A stretch of DNA of 64,000 bases from Lachnospiraceae bacterium (GTDB lineage Bacteria > Bacillota > Clostridia > Lachnospirales > Lachnospiraceae), in the NCBI GenBank assembly GCA_902363555.1, contig CABJAM010000002.1:124001-188000 (forward strand). The letters run 5' to 3'. Of this stretch, positions 42,507 through 51,159 are shown piece after piece. The notes beneath the pieces are model-generated. The model was not told the DNA's origin, searched no databases, and saw only the letters and a list, made by a program, of their open reading frames with translations. Every line of letters begins with the position of its first letter. The stretch's first letter is position 1. Both the position numbers and the translations under genes were made by a program.

Positions 42507-44981
42507 ATGGAAAATAATATTCATCAATGCATCCTACCCCCAGAGCTGCCCATGGCTCTTTCCCTTTACCACGATTACGAAATGCCCTCCCACTGTCATA
42601 TAAATCTGGAGCTGCTCATCGTCCTTGAGGGCAGCGTGCGCCTTGAAATGGGCGGTGCAGTGTGCGAACTGCACAAGGATGACTGTGTGTGCATCAATCC
42701 CATGGAGCTCCACAGCTTTCGCGCCTCCGGCAGCGTTATGGCGTCGATCCAAATGAACATTTACGGAATTTATGATATGAAATCACGGCCCATGCCGGAT
42801 AAATTCCAGTGCAATTCCGCCATGAGCAATGTTGGGGATTTTGACAATTTAAGAAGTATCGCCGGGCAGATCCTGCGCACAGCCAATCATCCGGACGGAT
42901 ATTACGCCGTGCATCTTAAAAGCCTGATGTATCAGCTTTTATATAGCCTGATGAGTGATTTTGGTATTTACAGAAACGAAAAGGACCGGCAAAATCCCGG
43001 AGCGTTTTTTAAACCGGCACTTCATTTAGAAAAAGCAATGGATTATATGCTGCTGCATTTTACAGAAAAATTGACATTGGACAGAGTGGCCGGGCAGTTA
43101 AATCTGACGCCCCAGTATCTGACCCGGCTGTTCCGCCAATACCTTAACATGAGCTTTTTCGAGCTGCTGTCCAAGCTGCGCTTAGAGCATGCGAAAATAC
43201 TCATGGACACCACCGACGGCACCGTTGAGCAGATCGCGGACATGTCCGGCTTTCCAAACACCCGGGCCCTTATCGACAAATTTAAAGAATGTTTCGGACT
43301 TACACCCGGCCGGTATATGAAGGAAAAAGGCGAACAAAAGCCTTCCGGACAGGCTGCCGCAGAGACATCGGAAATATTTCTGCATGCTTTTGAAGTCCTC
43401 TACGGCTATATCCGCGAGCCCTGGCAGATCTTGCCAAATATGAGAAAGCCGCTGATCGCACGGGAAGGTATCGCAGCGGACGTCTCCCGGATAACAGACC
43501 GGTTTCGTCATAAACCGCTGTCCATTATCTCCTTTGACAAAGGCCAGGAGCTTCTCTATGGTGAAAGTCAGACCATGCTCCGTCAGATCCAGGAGGACCT
43601 TCACTTTGAATTTGTCCGCTTCCACGGGCTTTTCAATGACGCCATCGGCATATACAGCGAGGATTTTTCCGGTAAGATCCGTCTGAGCTTTAACGTCATG
43701 GATCAGATTTTTGACTTTATATTGTCCGTGGGATTAAAGCCCATGGTAGAGCTGTCCTTCATGCCCCGCCAGCTTTCACGCCACATAGAAAATTCCTGGG
43801 TGGACGGCAATCACTTTTCCTATCCGAAAAGTATGGAAAAATGGAATTACCTTGTGACTTCCCTCGTAACACATCTGGAAAGCCGTTACGGCCGAGGCCA
43901 GGTTTCCGGCTGGCCGTTCTGGGTATGGAACCAGCCTGACAATCCCCACAGCCCTTTTTACCTGGACGCCGAACATTTCCTTGAGCTCTACAATAATACA
44001 TACCGCGCTATAAAAAAAATAAATCCGGACATTGCCGTGGGAACGCCCTCCTTTATGACAGAGACGCTCCTGTCACCGGAAAAATATAATATATATGAAC
44101 ATTACTGGCAGACCCATGACTGCCTGCCGGATTTCATAAACATCAACTTTTATTCCGTTCAACTGGACAGCCGAAAAGTTCCGGGAACCAACCAAAACAT
44201 TCCGATCCTGTCCATGGACGACAGCCAGCTCCGGCACAAGCTGGAGGAGATCCACCGGAACAGGAAGAAATATCACTGGCATATGGACCGGCTCTATTTG
44301 CAGGAATGGAACTATCATCTGGGCACCGACCTGCTGTCCGACACCCTTTTTAAAGGTGTATATATCCTGAAAAACATCCTGGAAAACCATAATCAGATCC
44401 AACAGATGGGGTTCTGGACACTGGTAGACTTTGCAGAAAAATACTCCGAAGAGGACTGTCCGTTCCGCGGTGATTTCGGCGTCTACACCTATAATGGCAT
44501 AAAAAAATGCGCCTATTACGCGCTCTCCTTCATCAACCGCCTTGGCCCGGAAATCATCCACCAAAGCGACTACGTCATCATCACCAGAAACGGCAGCAGC
44601 TACCAGCTCCTCCTGTACAACTACGTCCACTACAAGGAAGCCTACGCCCGCCGGGAATACCACGACATCACCGTCACCCAGCGCTACCATCAATTTGACA
44701 GCGAGCTGTCCATCACCTACAACATCACCCTGAAAAACCTGCCCGGCACCCGCTACCTGGCCACCGAAAGCACCATCAATCACCGTCACGGCTCCGCCTA
44801 CGAGCAGTGGGCCGAAACCGGAGGCATGGCCGCCCTCTCCAAAGAAGACGCCACCTACATCAACCAGATCTCCCTCCCCCTCATGCGCCGCACCCACCTA
44901 ACCCCCGAAGCCGCCACCCTAAACTTCCCCGGAGAACTGGCCCCCTTAGAAATAAAACTAATAGAACTAACCCCCTTATAA
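42507..44981 (+). CDS. AraC-family regulator fused to a GH39-like domain (acid/base Glu replaced)
   Basis: The 824-residue protein has the same architecture as 37756-40260: N-terminal cupin (PSHCHINLELLIVLEGSVRL), AraC helix-turn-helix (about 185-275) and a GH39-like C-terminal domain. Here the acid/base motif reads VWNQPD with Gln476, while the nucleophile motif LQEWN keeps Glu600. It may bind xylosides and, at most, retain slow chemistry. It is divergent from the esterase. From about 44500 to its end codons are overwhelmingly C-ended, unlike the first two thirds, approaching the second giant inverted repeat. Confidence 0.88.
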   Translation: MENNIHQCILPPELPMALSLYHDYEMPSHCHINLELLIVLEGSVRLEMGGAVCELHKDDCVCINPMELHSFRASGSVMASIQMNIYGIYDMKSRPMPDKFQCNSAMSNVGDFDNLRSIAGQILRTANHPDGYYAVHLKSLMYQLLYSLMSDFGIYRNEKDRQNPGAFFKPALHLEKAMDYMLLHFTEKLTLDRVAGQLNLTPQYLTRLFRQYLNMSFFELLSKLRLEHAKILMDTTDGTVEQIADMSGFPNTRALIDKFKECFGLTPGRYMKEKGEQKPSGQAAAETSEIFLHAFEVLYGYIREPWQILPNMRKPLIAREGIAADVSRITDRFRHKPLSIISFDKGQELLYGESQTMLRQIQEDLHFEFVRFHGLFNDAIGIYSEDFSGKIRLSFNVMDQIFDFILSVGLKPMVELSFMPRQLSRHIENSWVDGNHFSYPKSMEKWNYLVTSLVTHLESRYGRGQVSGWPFWVWNQPDNPHSPFYLDAEHFLELYNNTYRAIKKINPDIAVGTPSFMTETLLSPEKYNIYEHYWQTHDCLPDFININFYSVQLDSRKVPGTNQNIPILSMDDSQLRHKLEEIHRNRKKYHWHMDRLYLQEWNYHLGTDLLSDTLFKGVYILKNILENHNQIQQMGFWTLVDFAEKYSEEDCPFRGDFGVYTYNGIKKCAYYALSFINRLGPEIIHQSDYVIITRNGSSYQLLLYNYVHYKEAYARREYHDITVTQRYHQFDSELSITYNITLKNLPGTRYLATESTINHRHGSAYEQWAETGGMAALSKEDATYINQISLPLMRRTHLTPEAATLNFPGELAPLEIKLIELTPL

Positions 44982-45059
44982 AATCCCAGCCATTACCTCC
45001 CCCCCTTGATTTCGCCAGCCGTCGCCGCCCTTTCTCCTCCCGTCAGCGTCACCTGGCGG

Positions 45060-45392
45060 GGCGAAAGCCCCTGACCGGCAATGCTTCCCTGCGCGGGGGC
45101 CGACTGCGGCCGATGGACCGGGCCAGTATCAGTGCATTGGAGATACTTCCAGCGAGACTTAGGGAAAATGCGCCGACAGAGGCGGATGCGTTTGGTCAAT
45201 ACCCATGCCAAACGCAAGGGGGCAAGCAATGGATAGTCATAAAGAATATACATTGCATTGCCCCCGGGCCGCCTCTGACGGCGCATTATCCCTTAGTCGA
45301 ACGGAAGCATCTCCACAGCACTGAAACTGGCCCGGCCCATCAGCCGCAGTCGGCCCCGCGCAGGGAAGCATTGCCGGTCAGGGGCTTTCGCC
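45060..45392. repeat. Giant inverted repeat 2 (arms about 125-130 bp)
   Basis: The left arm 45060-45184 and the right arm 45270-45392 are reverse complements with about a dozen differences. Shared blocks include GCGAAAGCCCCTGACCGGCA, ATGCTTCCCTGCGCGGG, GGGCCAGT and CAGAGGCGG. Inside are nested stems GCGTTTGG/CCAAACGC and a GGGGGCAA/TTGCCCCC pairing. The base of the arm itself folds as GGGGC-GAAA-GCCCC. It fills the gap between convergent genes. Frames crossing it (44993-45286 minus, 44807-45421 plus) mirror each other and are not genes. Confidence 0.87.
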
Positions 45393-45399
45393 CACCTCT

Positions 45400-46695
45400 C
45401 TATTCCGCCGAAAATTCGTAAGTATTCCCCGGCAGCACCGCATTCAGCAAAATCCCCACGATCGCCGCGATCGCCAGCCCGGAAAACTCAATATTTGCAG
45501 TACCGATGGTAAACGACAACCCCGTCACATCGGCAAACTTAAATCCTAGCGCGCACACAAGAATACTTGCAGAAATAATCATATTCCGGCTCAAAGCCAG
45601 GTCCACATGATTCTCCACCATATTACGCACGCCAATAGCAGAAATCATACCATAAAGAATCAGCGAAACACCACCCACGATCGCTGCCGGAATCGACGTG
45701 ATCACGCCGGCCACCGCCGGGAAAAACGATAAAATCACAGCAAACACCGCAGCCAGACGGACCACCTTCGGATCATGGACATTGGTCATCGCCAGAACAC
45801 CGGTATTTTCACCATAGGTCGTATTGGCCGGAGCGCCGAAAAACGCAGCGATCATCGTCGCCAGGCCATCGCCGCAGATCGTACGGTGCAGGCCCGGATT
45901 GGCAATATAATTCTCACCGGTCGTCGCGCCAATGGCGGAAATATCTCCGATATGCTCCATCACAGTAGCCAATGCGATAGGCACAATCGTAATGATCGCA
46001 CTGATATCAAACTTGGCAAACATATTCGGGTCCAGAGGAACACTGACGATACCGGCGCTGGTTACGGGCGTAAAATCCACCCGGCCGAGGATCACAGCCA
46101 CAATATAGCTGCCCACAACGCCGATGATAATGGGGATAATGCGGACCATCCCCCGCCCCCATATATTACATACAATAATCAAAACGACCGCGATCACGGC
46201 CAGCAGCCAGTCGGTCCGGCAGTTATTAATAGCCGTGGGCGCCAGCGTCAGGCCAATGGCTATAATGATCGGTCCGGTCACAACCGGAGGGAAGAAACGC
46301 ATGATCTTCTTAATACCGAAAAGCTTGATCAGCCCGGCAATGATCAGATAAACAATACCTGCCACAAATACGCCGCCGCAGGCGTAGGGCAGCATCTCCA
46401 CATTGGGCTTGCCGTCGATCATGGGCGCCACAACCGCATAGCCGCCTAAAAATGCAAAGGATGAACCGAGAAATGCCGGAACCCTTCCTTTCGTTAAAAA
46501 GTGAAACAGCAGTGTACCGAGCCCGGCCATCAAAAGCGTCGTCGATACGCTCAAGCCCGTAAGCAGCGGCACGAGCACGGTAGCTCCAAACATGGCAAAC
46601 ATATGCTGGAGCCCCAGCAGAAGCATCTTTGGGATGCCAAGCACCCGCGCGTCCTTGATGGGCGGCTGCCCTACAAGTCTCTTGTCTTTACTCAT
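45400..46695 (-). CDS. Uracil/xanthine permease (NCS2 family)
   Basis: The 431-residue product has about twelve to fourteen membrane segments. It carries NCS2 features: LGLQHMFAMFGATVLVP near the N terminus and the transport-site loop GAPANTTYGENTGVLAMT at about 280-300. These proteins import uracil or purine bases with protons. The Gln/Asn context looks uracil-type, but substrate is not certain. The start has GGAGG nine bases upstream. It follows the DegV gene on the same strand after about 160 bases; a purine or PyrR leader motif was looked for and not found. Confidence 0.9.
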   Translation of the reverse strand: MSKDKRLVGQPPIKDARVLGIPKMLLLGLQHMFAMFGATVLVPLLTGLSVSTTLLMAGLGTLLFHFLTKGRVPAFLGSSFAFLGGYAVVAPMIDGKPNVEMLPYACGGVFVAGIVYLIIAGLIKLFGIKKIMRFFPPVVTGPIIIAIGLTLAPTAINNCRTDWLLAVIAVVLIIVCNIWGRGMVRIIPIIIGVVGSYIVAVILGRVDFTPVTSAGIVSVPLDPNMFAKFDISAIITIVPIALATVMEHIGDISAIGATTGENYIANPGLHRTICGDGLATMIAAFFGAPANTTYGENTGVLAMTNVHDPKVVRLAAVFAVILSFFPAVAGVITSIPAAIVGGVSLILYGMISAIGVRNMVENHVDLALSRNMIISASILVCALGFKFADVTGLSFTIGTANIEFSGLAIAAIVGILLNAVLPGNTYEFSAE

Positions 46696-46853
46696 AACAT
46701 CTTTCCTCCACTTGTAATCTTGATTTCCTTAAATTTATTTACTCTGCCCGTAAACCAGACAGTATAAATCTGGCAGACCCTTCGCTGATACTTATCAATC
46801 GGTCTGTAAACACCGCACGCCGAAAGCGACGCCAACGCCCGTGAGGAACCACT

Positions 46854-47732
46854 TTACTTATCCAGCTCCGGCAATATTTTTGAGCTGGCAATCGCCAGAG
46901 CGCCGGGCCCGATATGACAGGCCACGCTGAGAGATAAGGGTGCGATATAAATATCATGCTCCGGAAAATCCTTTTTTATTTCCTCCCGGAAATCCTCGGC
47001 CAGCGCCTGATTTTGGGTATGGGCAATGTAAAGGGCACATTTCTCTCCCTTCACCGAATGACCGATGCGCTTTTCAAAATCCTGCTTCATGGCTTCAATC
47101 ATCATGGAGCGTGCCTGCTTCACCGTGCGGGCCTTGGCAAAGGCATCCAGCTTGCCGCCCTGGATCTGGAGCACCGGCTTGAGCTTGAGCAGCGTTCCAA
47201 GAGCCGCAGCCGCCGGGGTGATCCGTCCGCCCTTTTTAAGATATTTCAGTGTATCCACCATGATATAAATACTGGACTCATACTTATCCCGTTCAAGTAT
47301 TTCCCGAATCTTCACAGCGCTATATCCCTCCCCGGCCAATGCCAGGGCATCCAGGGCACTCTGCCGCTGGGTCACGGAAATACGCTGGTTATTCACCACC
47401 TGCACCCGTCCGTCGTAATCCTCCGCCAGGATTCTGGCGGTATCGCAGGAGCCGCTCAGGCCGCTGGACATAGGAATATGTATGATCTCATCATATTCCT
47501 TTAACAGACCATCCCACAAATCCATAATGTGCTCCGGCGACGGCTGGGATGTATAAATATCCGTTCCCTCCCCAAGCATATTATAAAACTGCTCCTGGCT
47601 CAGATCAATATCCTCAAAATATGTTTTTTCACCGATATTAAACGGCATCGGAACGACGTACAGCCCCAGCGTCTTTGCCTGGCTCTGCGTTACTCCACTG
47701 TTGCTGTCTGTTACCACTGCCACCTTACTCAT
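46854..47732 (-). CDS. DegV-family fatty-acid-binding protein
   Basis: The 292-residue protein starts MSKVAVVTDSNSGVTQSQA, the DegV signature with conserved Ser/Thr pocket residues. IIHIPMSSGLSGSCDTARIL and LKKGGRITPAAAALGTLL follow, as in FakB/DegV proteins. Relatives bind fatty acids and hand them to fatty acid kinase FakA. A second DegV lies at 52734-53603. The start has GAGGAGG five to six bases upstream. Confidence 0.92.
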   Translation of the reverse strand: MSKVAVVTDSNSGVTQSQAKTLGLYVVPMPFNIGEKTYFEDIDLSQEQFYNMLGEGTDIYTSQPSPEHIMDLWDGLLKEYDEIIHIPMSSGLSGSCDTARILAEDYDGRVQVVNNQRISVTQRQSALDALALAGEGYSAVKIREILERDKYESSIYIMVDTLKYLKKGGRITPAAAALGTLLKLKPVLQIQGGKLDAFAKARTVKQARSMMIEAMKQDFEKRIGHSVKGEKCALYIAHTQNQALAEDFREEIKKDFPEHDIYIAPLSLSVACHIGPGALAIASSKILPELDK

Positions 47733-47744
47733 AAAAGTACCTCC

Positions 47745-47905
47745 TCACGCATCCGTGCGTTTCCTCTTACATTTGTTGAGGATTTCCAAAGGAAATCCCT
47801 GACCTGCTCGCGCATCAGCGCGTTCCCTTTTGTATTTGTCAAGGATTTCCAGAGGAAATCCTCGACCTGCTCGCGCTTCAGCGCGTTTCCTCTTGTATCG
47901 CTCTG
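47745..47905. repeat. 63-bp tandem hairpin repeats
   Basis: GGATTTCC recurs at 47780 and 47843, a 63-base period. Each unit holds two small hairpins: GGATTTCC-A-GAGGAAATCC-like and a GCGC-ATCA-GCGC-like stem followed by GTTTCCTCTT. Two full units and parts of a third are present, starting 13 bases upstream of the DegV gene. A 60-codon frame across them merely translates the repeats. The GATTTCC-AGAGGAAATC core returns at 52138-52155. Confidence 0.75.
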
Positions 47906-47989
47906 CTTCATAGATATCCATACCAGATGTAATGTATACTTATACCGTTATATCTGTCTATGAAAACCAGATTTTCCTTCTAAATACAA

Positions 47990-48024
47990 GAAGCTCGCCG
48001 GCAGATGCTTCTGCCGCGGGCTTC
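47990..48024 (-). terminator. Probable terminator after prfC
   Basis: GAAGCTCGCCGGCAGA pairs with TCTGCCGCGGGCTTC around a four-base loop. On the minus strand it is followed by TTGTATTT. It lies about 230 bases after the prfC stop. Confidence 0.55.
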
Positions 48025-48118
48025 AGGAACATATATTGTATACATGTTTTATATGAAAATAAATATTAATAACTATAATATACCGCGAATATCCTTTTTA
48101 TTCAATAGATAAAATATT

Positions 48119-48251
48119 GTAACAGTTCAGACAGGTATGCGCATTTACTGCGCATACCGTACGAAAACGTGAATTTCACGGGCATATGGCCCATCGCGCA
48201 GCGATTTTAAATGGCCATATGCGTAACAGTTCAGCCTGTCTGAACTGTTAC
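48119..48251. repeat. Composite palindromic element
   Basis: A series of dyads runs through this stretch: GTAACAGTTCAG at the left edge, GGTATGCGCA/TGCGCATACC, CGTGAA/TTCACG and CATATGGCC/GGCCATATG. It ends with the perfect palindrome GTAACAGTTCAG-CCTGT-CTGAACTGTTAC at 48223-48251. It lies just downstream of prfC. A partly similar string of dyads sits at 55395-55505. The flanking 47906-48118 is AT-rich without a gene. Confidence 0.65.
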
Positions 48252-48257
48252 AATATA

Positions 48258-49850
48258 TTACCAGCGTCCAAATTCCGACAGCTCCAGCCCTTTATTTTTA
48301 TCCAAAACGGTATTTACAGCCCAGCTATGGATAAACAGCAGCAGAGGATTGCCCTTCAGATCTTTGATCCGCTTCATATCGGACGTTCCCACGATCTTCG
48401 TCACATCCACCTCGTCCTTATTAGCGATCCAGCGGATATGCTCGTGAGGCATAGTATCCATACGGATCTCCACGCCGTACTCGGTGAGCAGCCGGTGCTT
48501 GAGCACATCAAATTGCAGCACGCCCACAACGCCCACAATGATTTCCTCCATACCGGTATTGTACTCCTGGAAAATCTGAATGGCGCCCTCCTGGGCGATC
48601 TGTGAAATACCCTTGATAAACTGCTTGCGTTTCATCGTATCCACCTGGCGCACCTTGGCAAAATGCTCCGGTGCAAAAGTGGGAATACCTTCAAACTGGA
48701 ATTTCTTTCCCGGCACGCAAAGTGTATCGCCGATGGAAAAAATACCCGGGTCAAACACACCGATAATATCGCCGGCATAAGCCTCGGACACAACCTTACG
48801 CTCCTGGGCCATAAGCTGCTGCGGCTGAAGGAGCTTTTGCTTTTTATTGCCCTGCACATGGTATACCTCCATGCCGGCGTCAAACTTGCCGGAGCAGATA
48901 CGCATAAAAGCAATACGGTCACGGTGGGCCTTGTTCATATTGGCCTGGATCTTGAAAACAAAGGCGGAAAAATCCGGGTCAAAGGAATCCACAAGCCCCT
49001 CATCGGACGTTCTCGGCAGCGGCGAGGATGTCATTTCGAGAAAATAGTTCAGGAAAAGTTCAATACCGAAATTCGTCAGCGCCGAGCCGAAAAATACGGG
49101 GGAAAGATGCCCAGCCGTAACCTCCTTAATATCAAACTCATTGCTGGCGCCGTCAAGGAGCTCCACGTCCTCCAACAGCTTTTCGTTCAGCTCATCTCCG
49201 ATGATCCCAACAAGTTCCGGAGAATCCAGCGTCAGATCCGTATCGTCAACCTCCTTCTGACCATTGGCAAACGCCGTAAAAGCATGGATATGACGGGTCC
49301 GGCGGTCGTAAACACCGCGGAAATTCTTTCCATTGCCAATAGGCCAGTTCATGGGGCAGGTTTTGATGCCCAGCACCGATTCGATCTCATCCATAAGATC
49401 AAACGGGTCACGGGCTTCACGGTCCATTTTATTAATAAAGGTAAAAATCGGAATATTTCTCAGTAAGCATACCTTAAACAGCTTGATCGTCTGAGCCTCC
49501 ACACCTTTAGACGCGTCAATGACCATCACTGCGGAATCCGCAGCCATGAGCGTCCGGTAAGTATCCTCGGAGAAATCCTGATGTCCAGGCGTATCCAGAA
49601 TATTTATACAATATCCGTCATAATTAAACTGCATTACGGAGGAGGTCACGGAAATACCTCTCTCTTTTTCAATTTCCATCCAGTCCGAAACGGCGTGTTT
49701 GGACGTCTTTTTGCCCTTCACAGAACCGGCCAGGTTGATGGCGCCGCCATAAAGCAGAAACTTTTCCGTCAATGTCGTCTTACCGGCATCGGGATGGGAA
49801 ATGATGGCAAAGGTTCTGCGCCGTTTTATCTCATTTTTTAAATCAGCCAC
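48258..49850 (-). CDS. prfC: Peptide chain release factor 3
   Basis: The 530-residue GTPase is full length. ISHPDAGKTTLTEKFLLYG is the P-loop, DTPGHQDFSEDTYRTL the G3 motif and FINKMDREARDPFDL the G4 motif. Release factor 3 removes RF1/RF2 from the ribosome after peptide release. The start is GTG 49850 with AGGAGG about seven bases upstream. The gene stands alone between palindromic elements. Confidence 0.96.
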   Translation of the reverse strand: MADLKNEIKRRRTFAIISHPDAGKTTLTEKFLLYGGAINLAGSVKGKKTSKHAVSDWMEIEKERGISVTSSVMQFNYDGYCINILDTPGHQDFSEDTYRTLMAADSAVMVIDASKGVEAQTIKLFKVCLLRNIPIFTFINKMDREARDPFDLMDEIESVLGIKTCPMNWPIGNGKNFRGVYDRRTRHIHAFTAFANGQKEVDDTDLTLDSPELVGIIGDELNEKLLEDVELLDGASNEFDIKEVTAGHLSPVFFGSALTNFGIELFLNYFLEMTSSPLPRTSDEGLVDSFDPDFSAFVFKIQANMNKAHRDRIAFMRICSGKFDAGMEVYHVQGNKKQKLLQPQQLMAQERKVVSEAYAGDIIGVFDPGIFSIGDTLCVPGKKFQFEGIPTFAPEHFAKVRQVDTMKRKQFIKGISQIAQEGAIQIFQEYNTGMEEIIVGVVGVLQFDVLKHRLLTEYGVEIRMDTMPHEHIRWIANKDEVDVTKIVGTSDMKRIKDLKGNPLLLFIHSWAVNTVLDKNKGLELSEFGRW

Positions 49851-49900
49851 GAAATGTCCTCCTAAATTTTATCTATCTATAAACAAAAGCCGTCTTATTT

Positions 49901-50140
49901 AACAGTTCAGAGGAGCCGAACTGTTACGTCTTATTTAAAAATCTTACTTACAATGGGATAATCCTCCTCACCCTGTATTCAAACTAAATAATTATAGCTT
50001 TTATATGAGGGCATTGTCAAGGGGACAAGCCCATAAAAACCGCTTTTTAACAGATTAGGTTACCATTCACGACGCTTAGACCGCGAACCGTAACACTCTT
50101 CGCGGAACATCGCCCCCGTGAATAGTAACAGATTAGCCAC
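49901..50140. repeat. GTAACAGTTC palindrome plus a larger dyad
   Basis: AACAGTTC and GAACTGTTAC face each other at 49901-49927. Further on, TAACAGATTAGGTTAC (50048) leads into CATTCACG, which pairs with CGTGAATAGTAAC near 50118-50130, enclosing CGCGAA/TTCGCG. The 49851-50197 gap otherwise holds nothing I recognise. Confidence 0.5.
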
Positions 50141-50197
50141 TGATTTTAGCCGATTTTGGGCCGCCCCAGCTCTCGGAAAAAAGCAGCCGCTTCCTTG

Positions 50198-50980
50198 TTA
50201 TTCTGAAATTACTGGTATAGGTGTCGGCATGGGCTCACTGCTTTGTTTATAAAACTGCATCGGACTGAGCCCCGCATATTTTTTAAACACCCTTGAAAAA
50301 TAATAGGGGTCCTCAAAGCCGCAGGCCCTGGCAATTTCATTCATCGTCATAACGGTTTTGTGCTGAAGGATCTGCTGCTTGGCCAACTGAACCTTCAACT
50401 GGTTAAAATATTGCAGCGGCGAGCAGCCGCACTGCTCTTTAAACAGCTTGCGAAAATGATTGGGGGAATAGGATGTACTCCGGATCAATTCATCCATCTG
50501 AAAATGAATATCACTCACATGATCTGCCAACACTTTTTGCACGCGCAAAACATCGGCGTTTTTATAAGTCACATACTTCCAGTGGCACAGGAGATTTTGC
50601 ATAGCATCTAAGATCGAGCGCAAAAAATGTTCACCATAAACATCCATAGCTGGATTCATCGGATAGCCATGAGCCAGCTTAAATAAAGAATAAAAGGACT
50701 GTCGGTCATCGTCCTGAAAAACAAGCACATTGTCAGGCTCCGACTTAAAACAGAAATCATCAAGTAAAAAACCGCCATCGATAAAGCCTTCTTCAGCTTT
50801 TTTGCTATGCCGGATACCCGGCCGGATACAAAAAATAGTTCCCGGACAGAAAGAATATTCCTTTCCATCGATCACAGCAATACCATTTCCTTCAATATTT
50901 AACAGAACTTCCCAATAGTCATGCTGGTGCAGCGGATAGTAATAAAATTTCTTATTCTGCCCCATCACAAAAAAGTCCAT
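50198..50980 (-). CDS. AraC-family regulator of the second deglycosidase locus
   Basis: The 260-residue protein has an N-terminal cupin (PLHQHDYWEVLLNIEG, FCPGTIFCIRPGIRH) and C-terminal AraC helix-turn-helix (TMNEIARACGFEDPYYFSRV, then FKKYAGLSPMQFYK). It is divergent from the deglycosidase alpha gene at 51160, with a 180-base region between that contains TATAAT (51098-51103) but a poor -35 box, as expected for an activated promoter. It is likely a sugar- or glycoside-responsive activator of that locus. Confidence 0.9.
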   Translation of the reverse strand: MDFFVMGQNKKFYYYPLHQHDYWEVLLNIEGNGIAVIDGKEYSFCPGTIFCIRPGIRHSKKAEEGFIDGGFLLDDFCFKSEPDNVLVFQDDDRQSFYSLFKLAHGYPMNPAMDVYGEHFLRSILDAMQNLLCHWKYVTYKNADVLRVQKVLADHVSDIHFQMDELIRSTSYSPNHFRKLFKEQCGCSPLQYFNQLKVQLAKQQILQHKTVMTMNEIARACGFEDPYYFSRVFKKYAGLSPMQFYKQSSEPMPTPIPVISE

Positions 50981-51159
50981 GCTCTGTTTCCTCCTTTCAG
51001 ATTTTTACCATTTCCATTTTATAAATCATACCTCAAAATCGTAATTTTGTCCATCTTTGTCTTTATCTGCTCTATGGTTTTCCATTGTTTTATCCATTAT
51101 AATAAAATCATCCAAACGGTAAAGTCACTTTTAATTTATTATTTTAGGAGGTAGAAAAC

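Noticed and set aside
44807..45421. Open frames of up to 204 codons across inverted repeat 2 on both strands
   Set aside because: Products on the two strands share the same peptide blocks because the arms are reverse complements. No ribosome sites; overlaps the real AraC-GH39 and permease genes.
46696..46853. PyrR or purine riboswitch before the uracil/xanthine permease gene
   Set aside because: Small dyads (CAGACC/GGGTCTG and CCAGA/TCTGG) are present, but I could not match a PyrR-binding loop or a purine aptamer.
47729..47911. Sixty-codon frame on the minus strand with a repeated 21-residue peptide
   Set aside because: It is a translation of the 63-bp hairpin repeats and overlaps the start of the DegV gene; likely not a protein.
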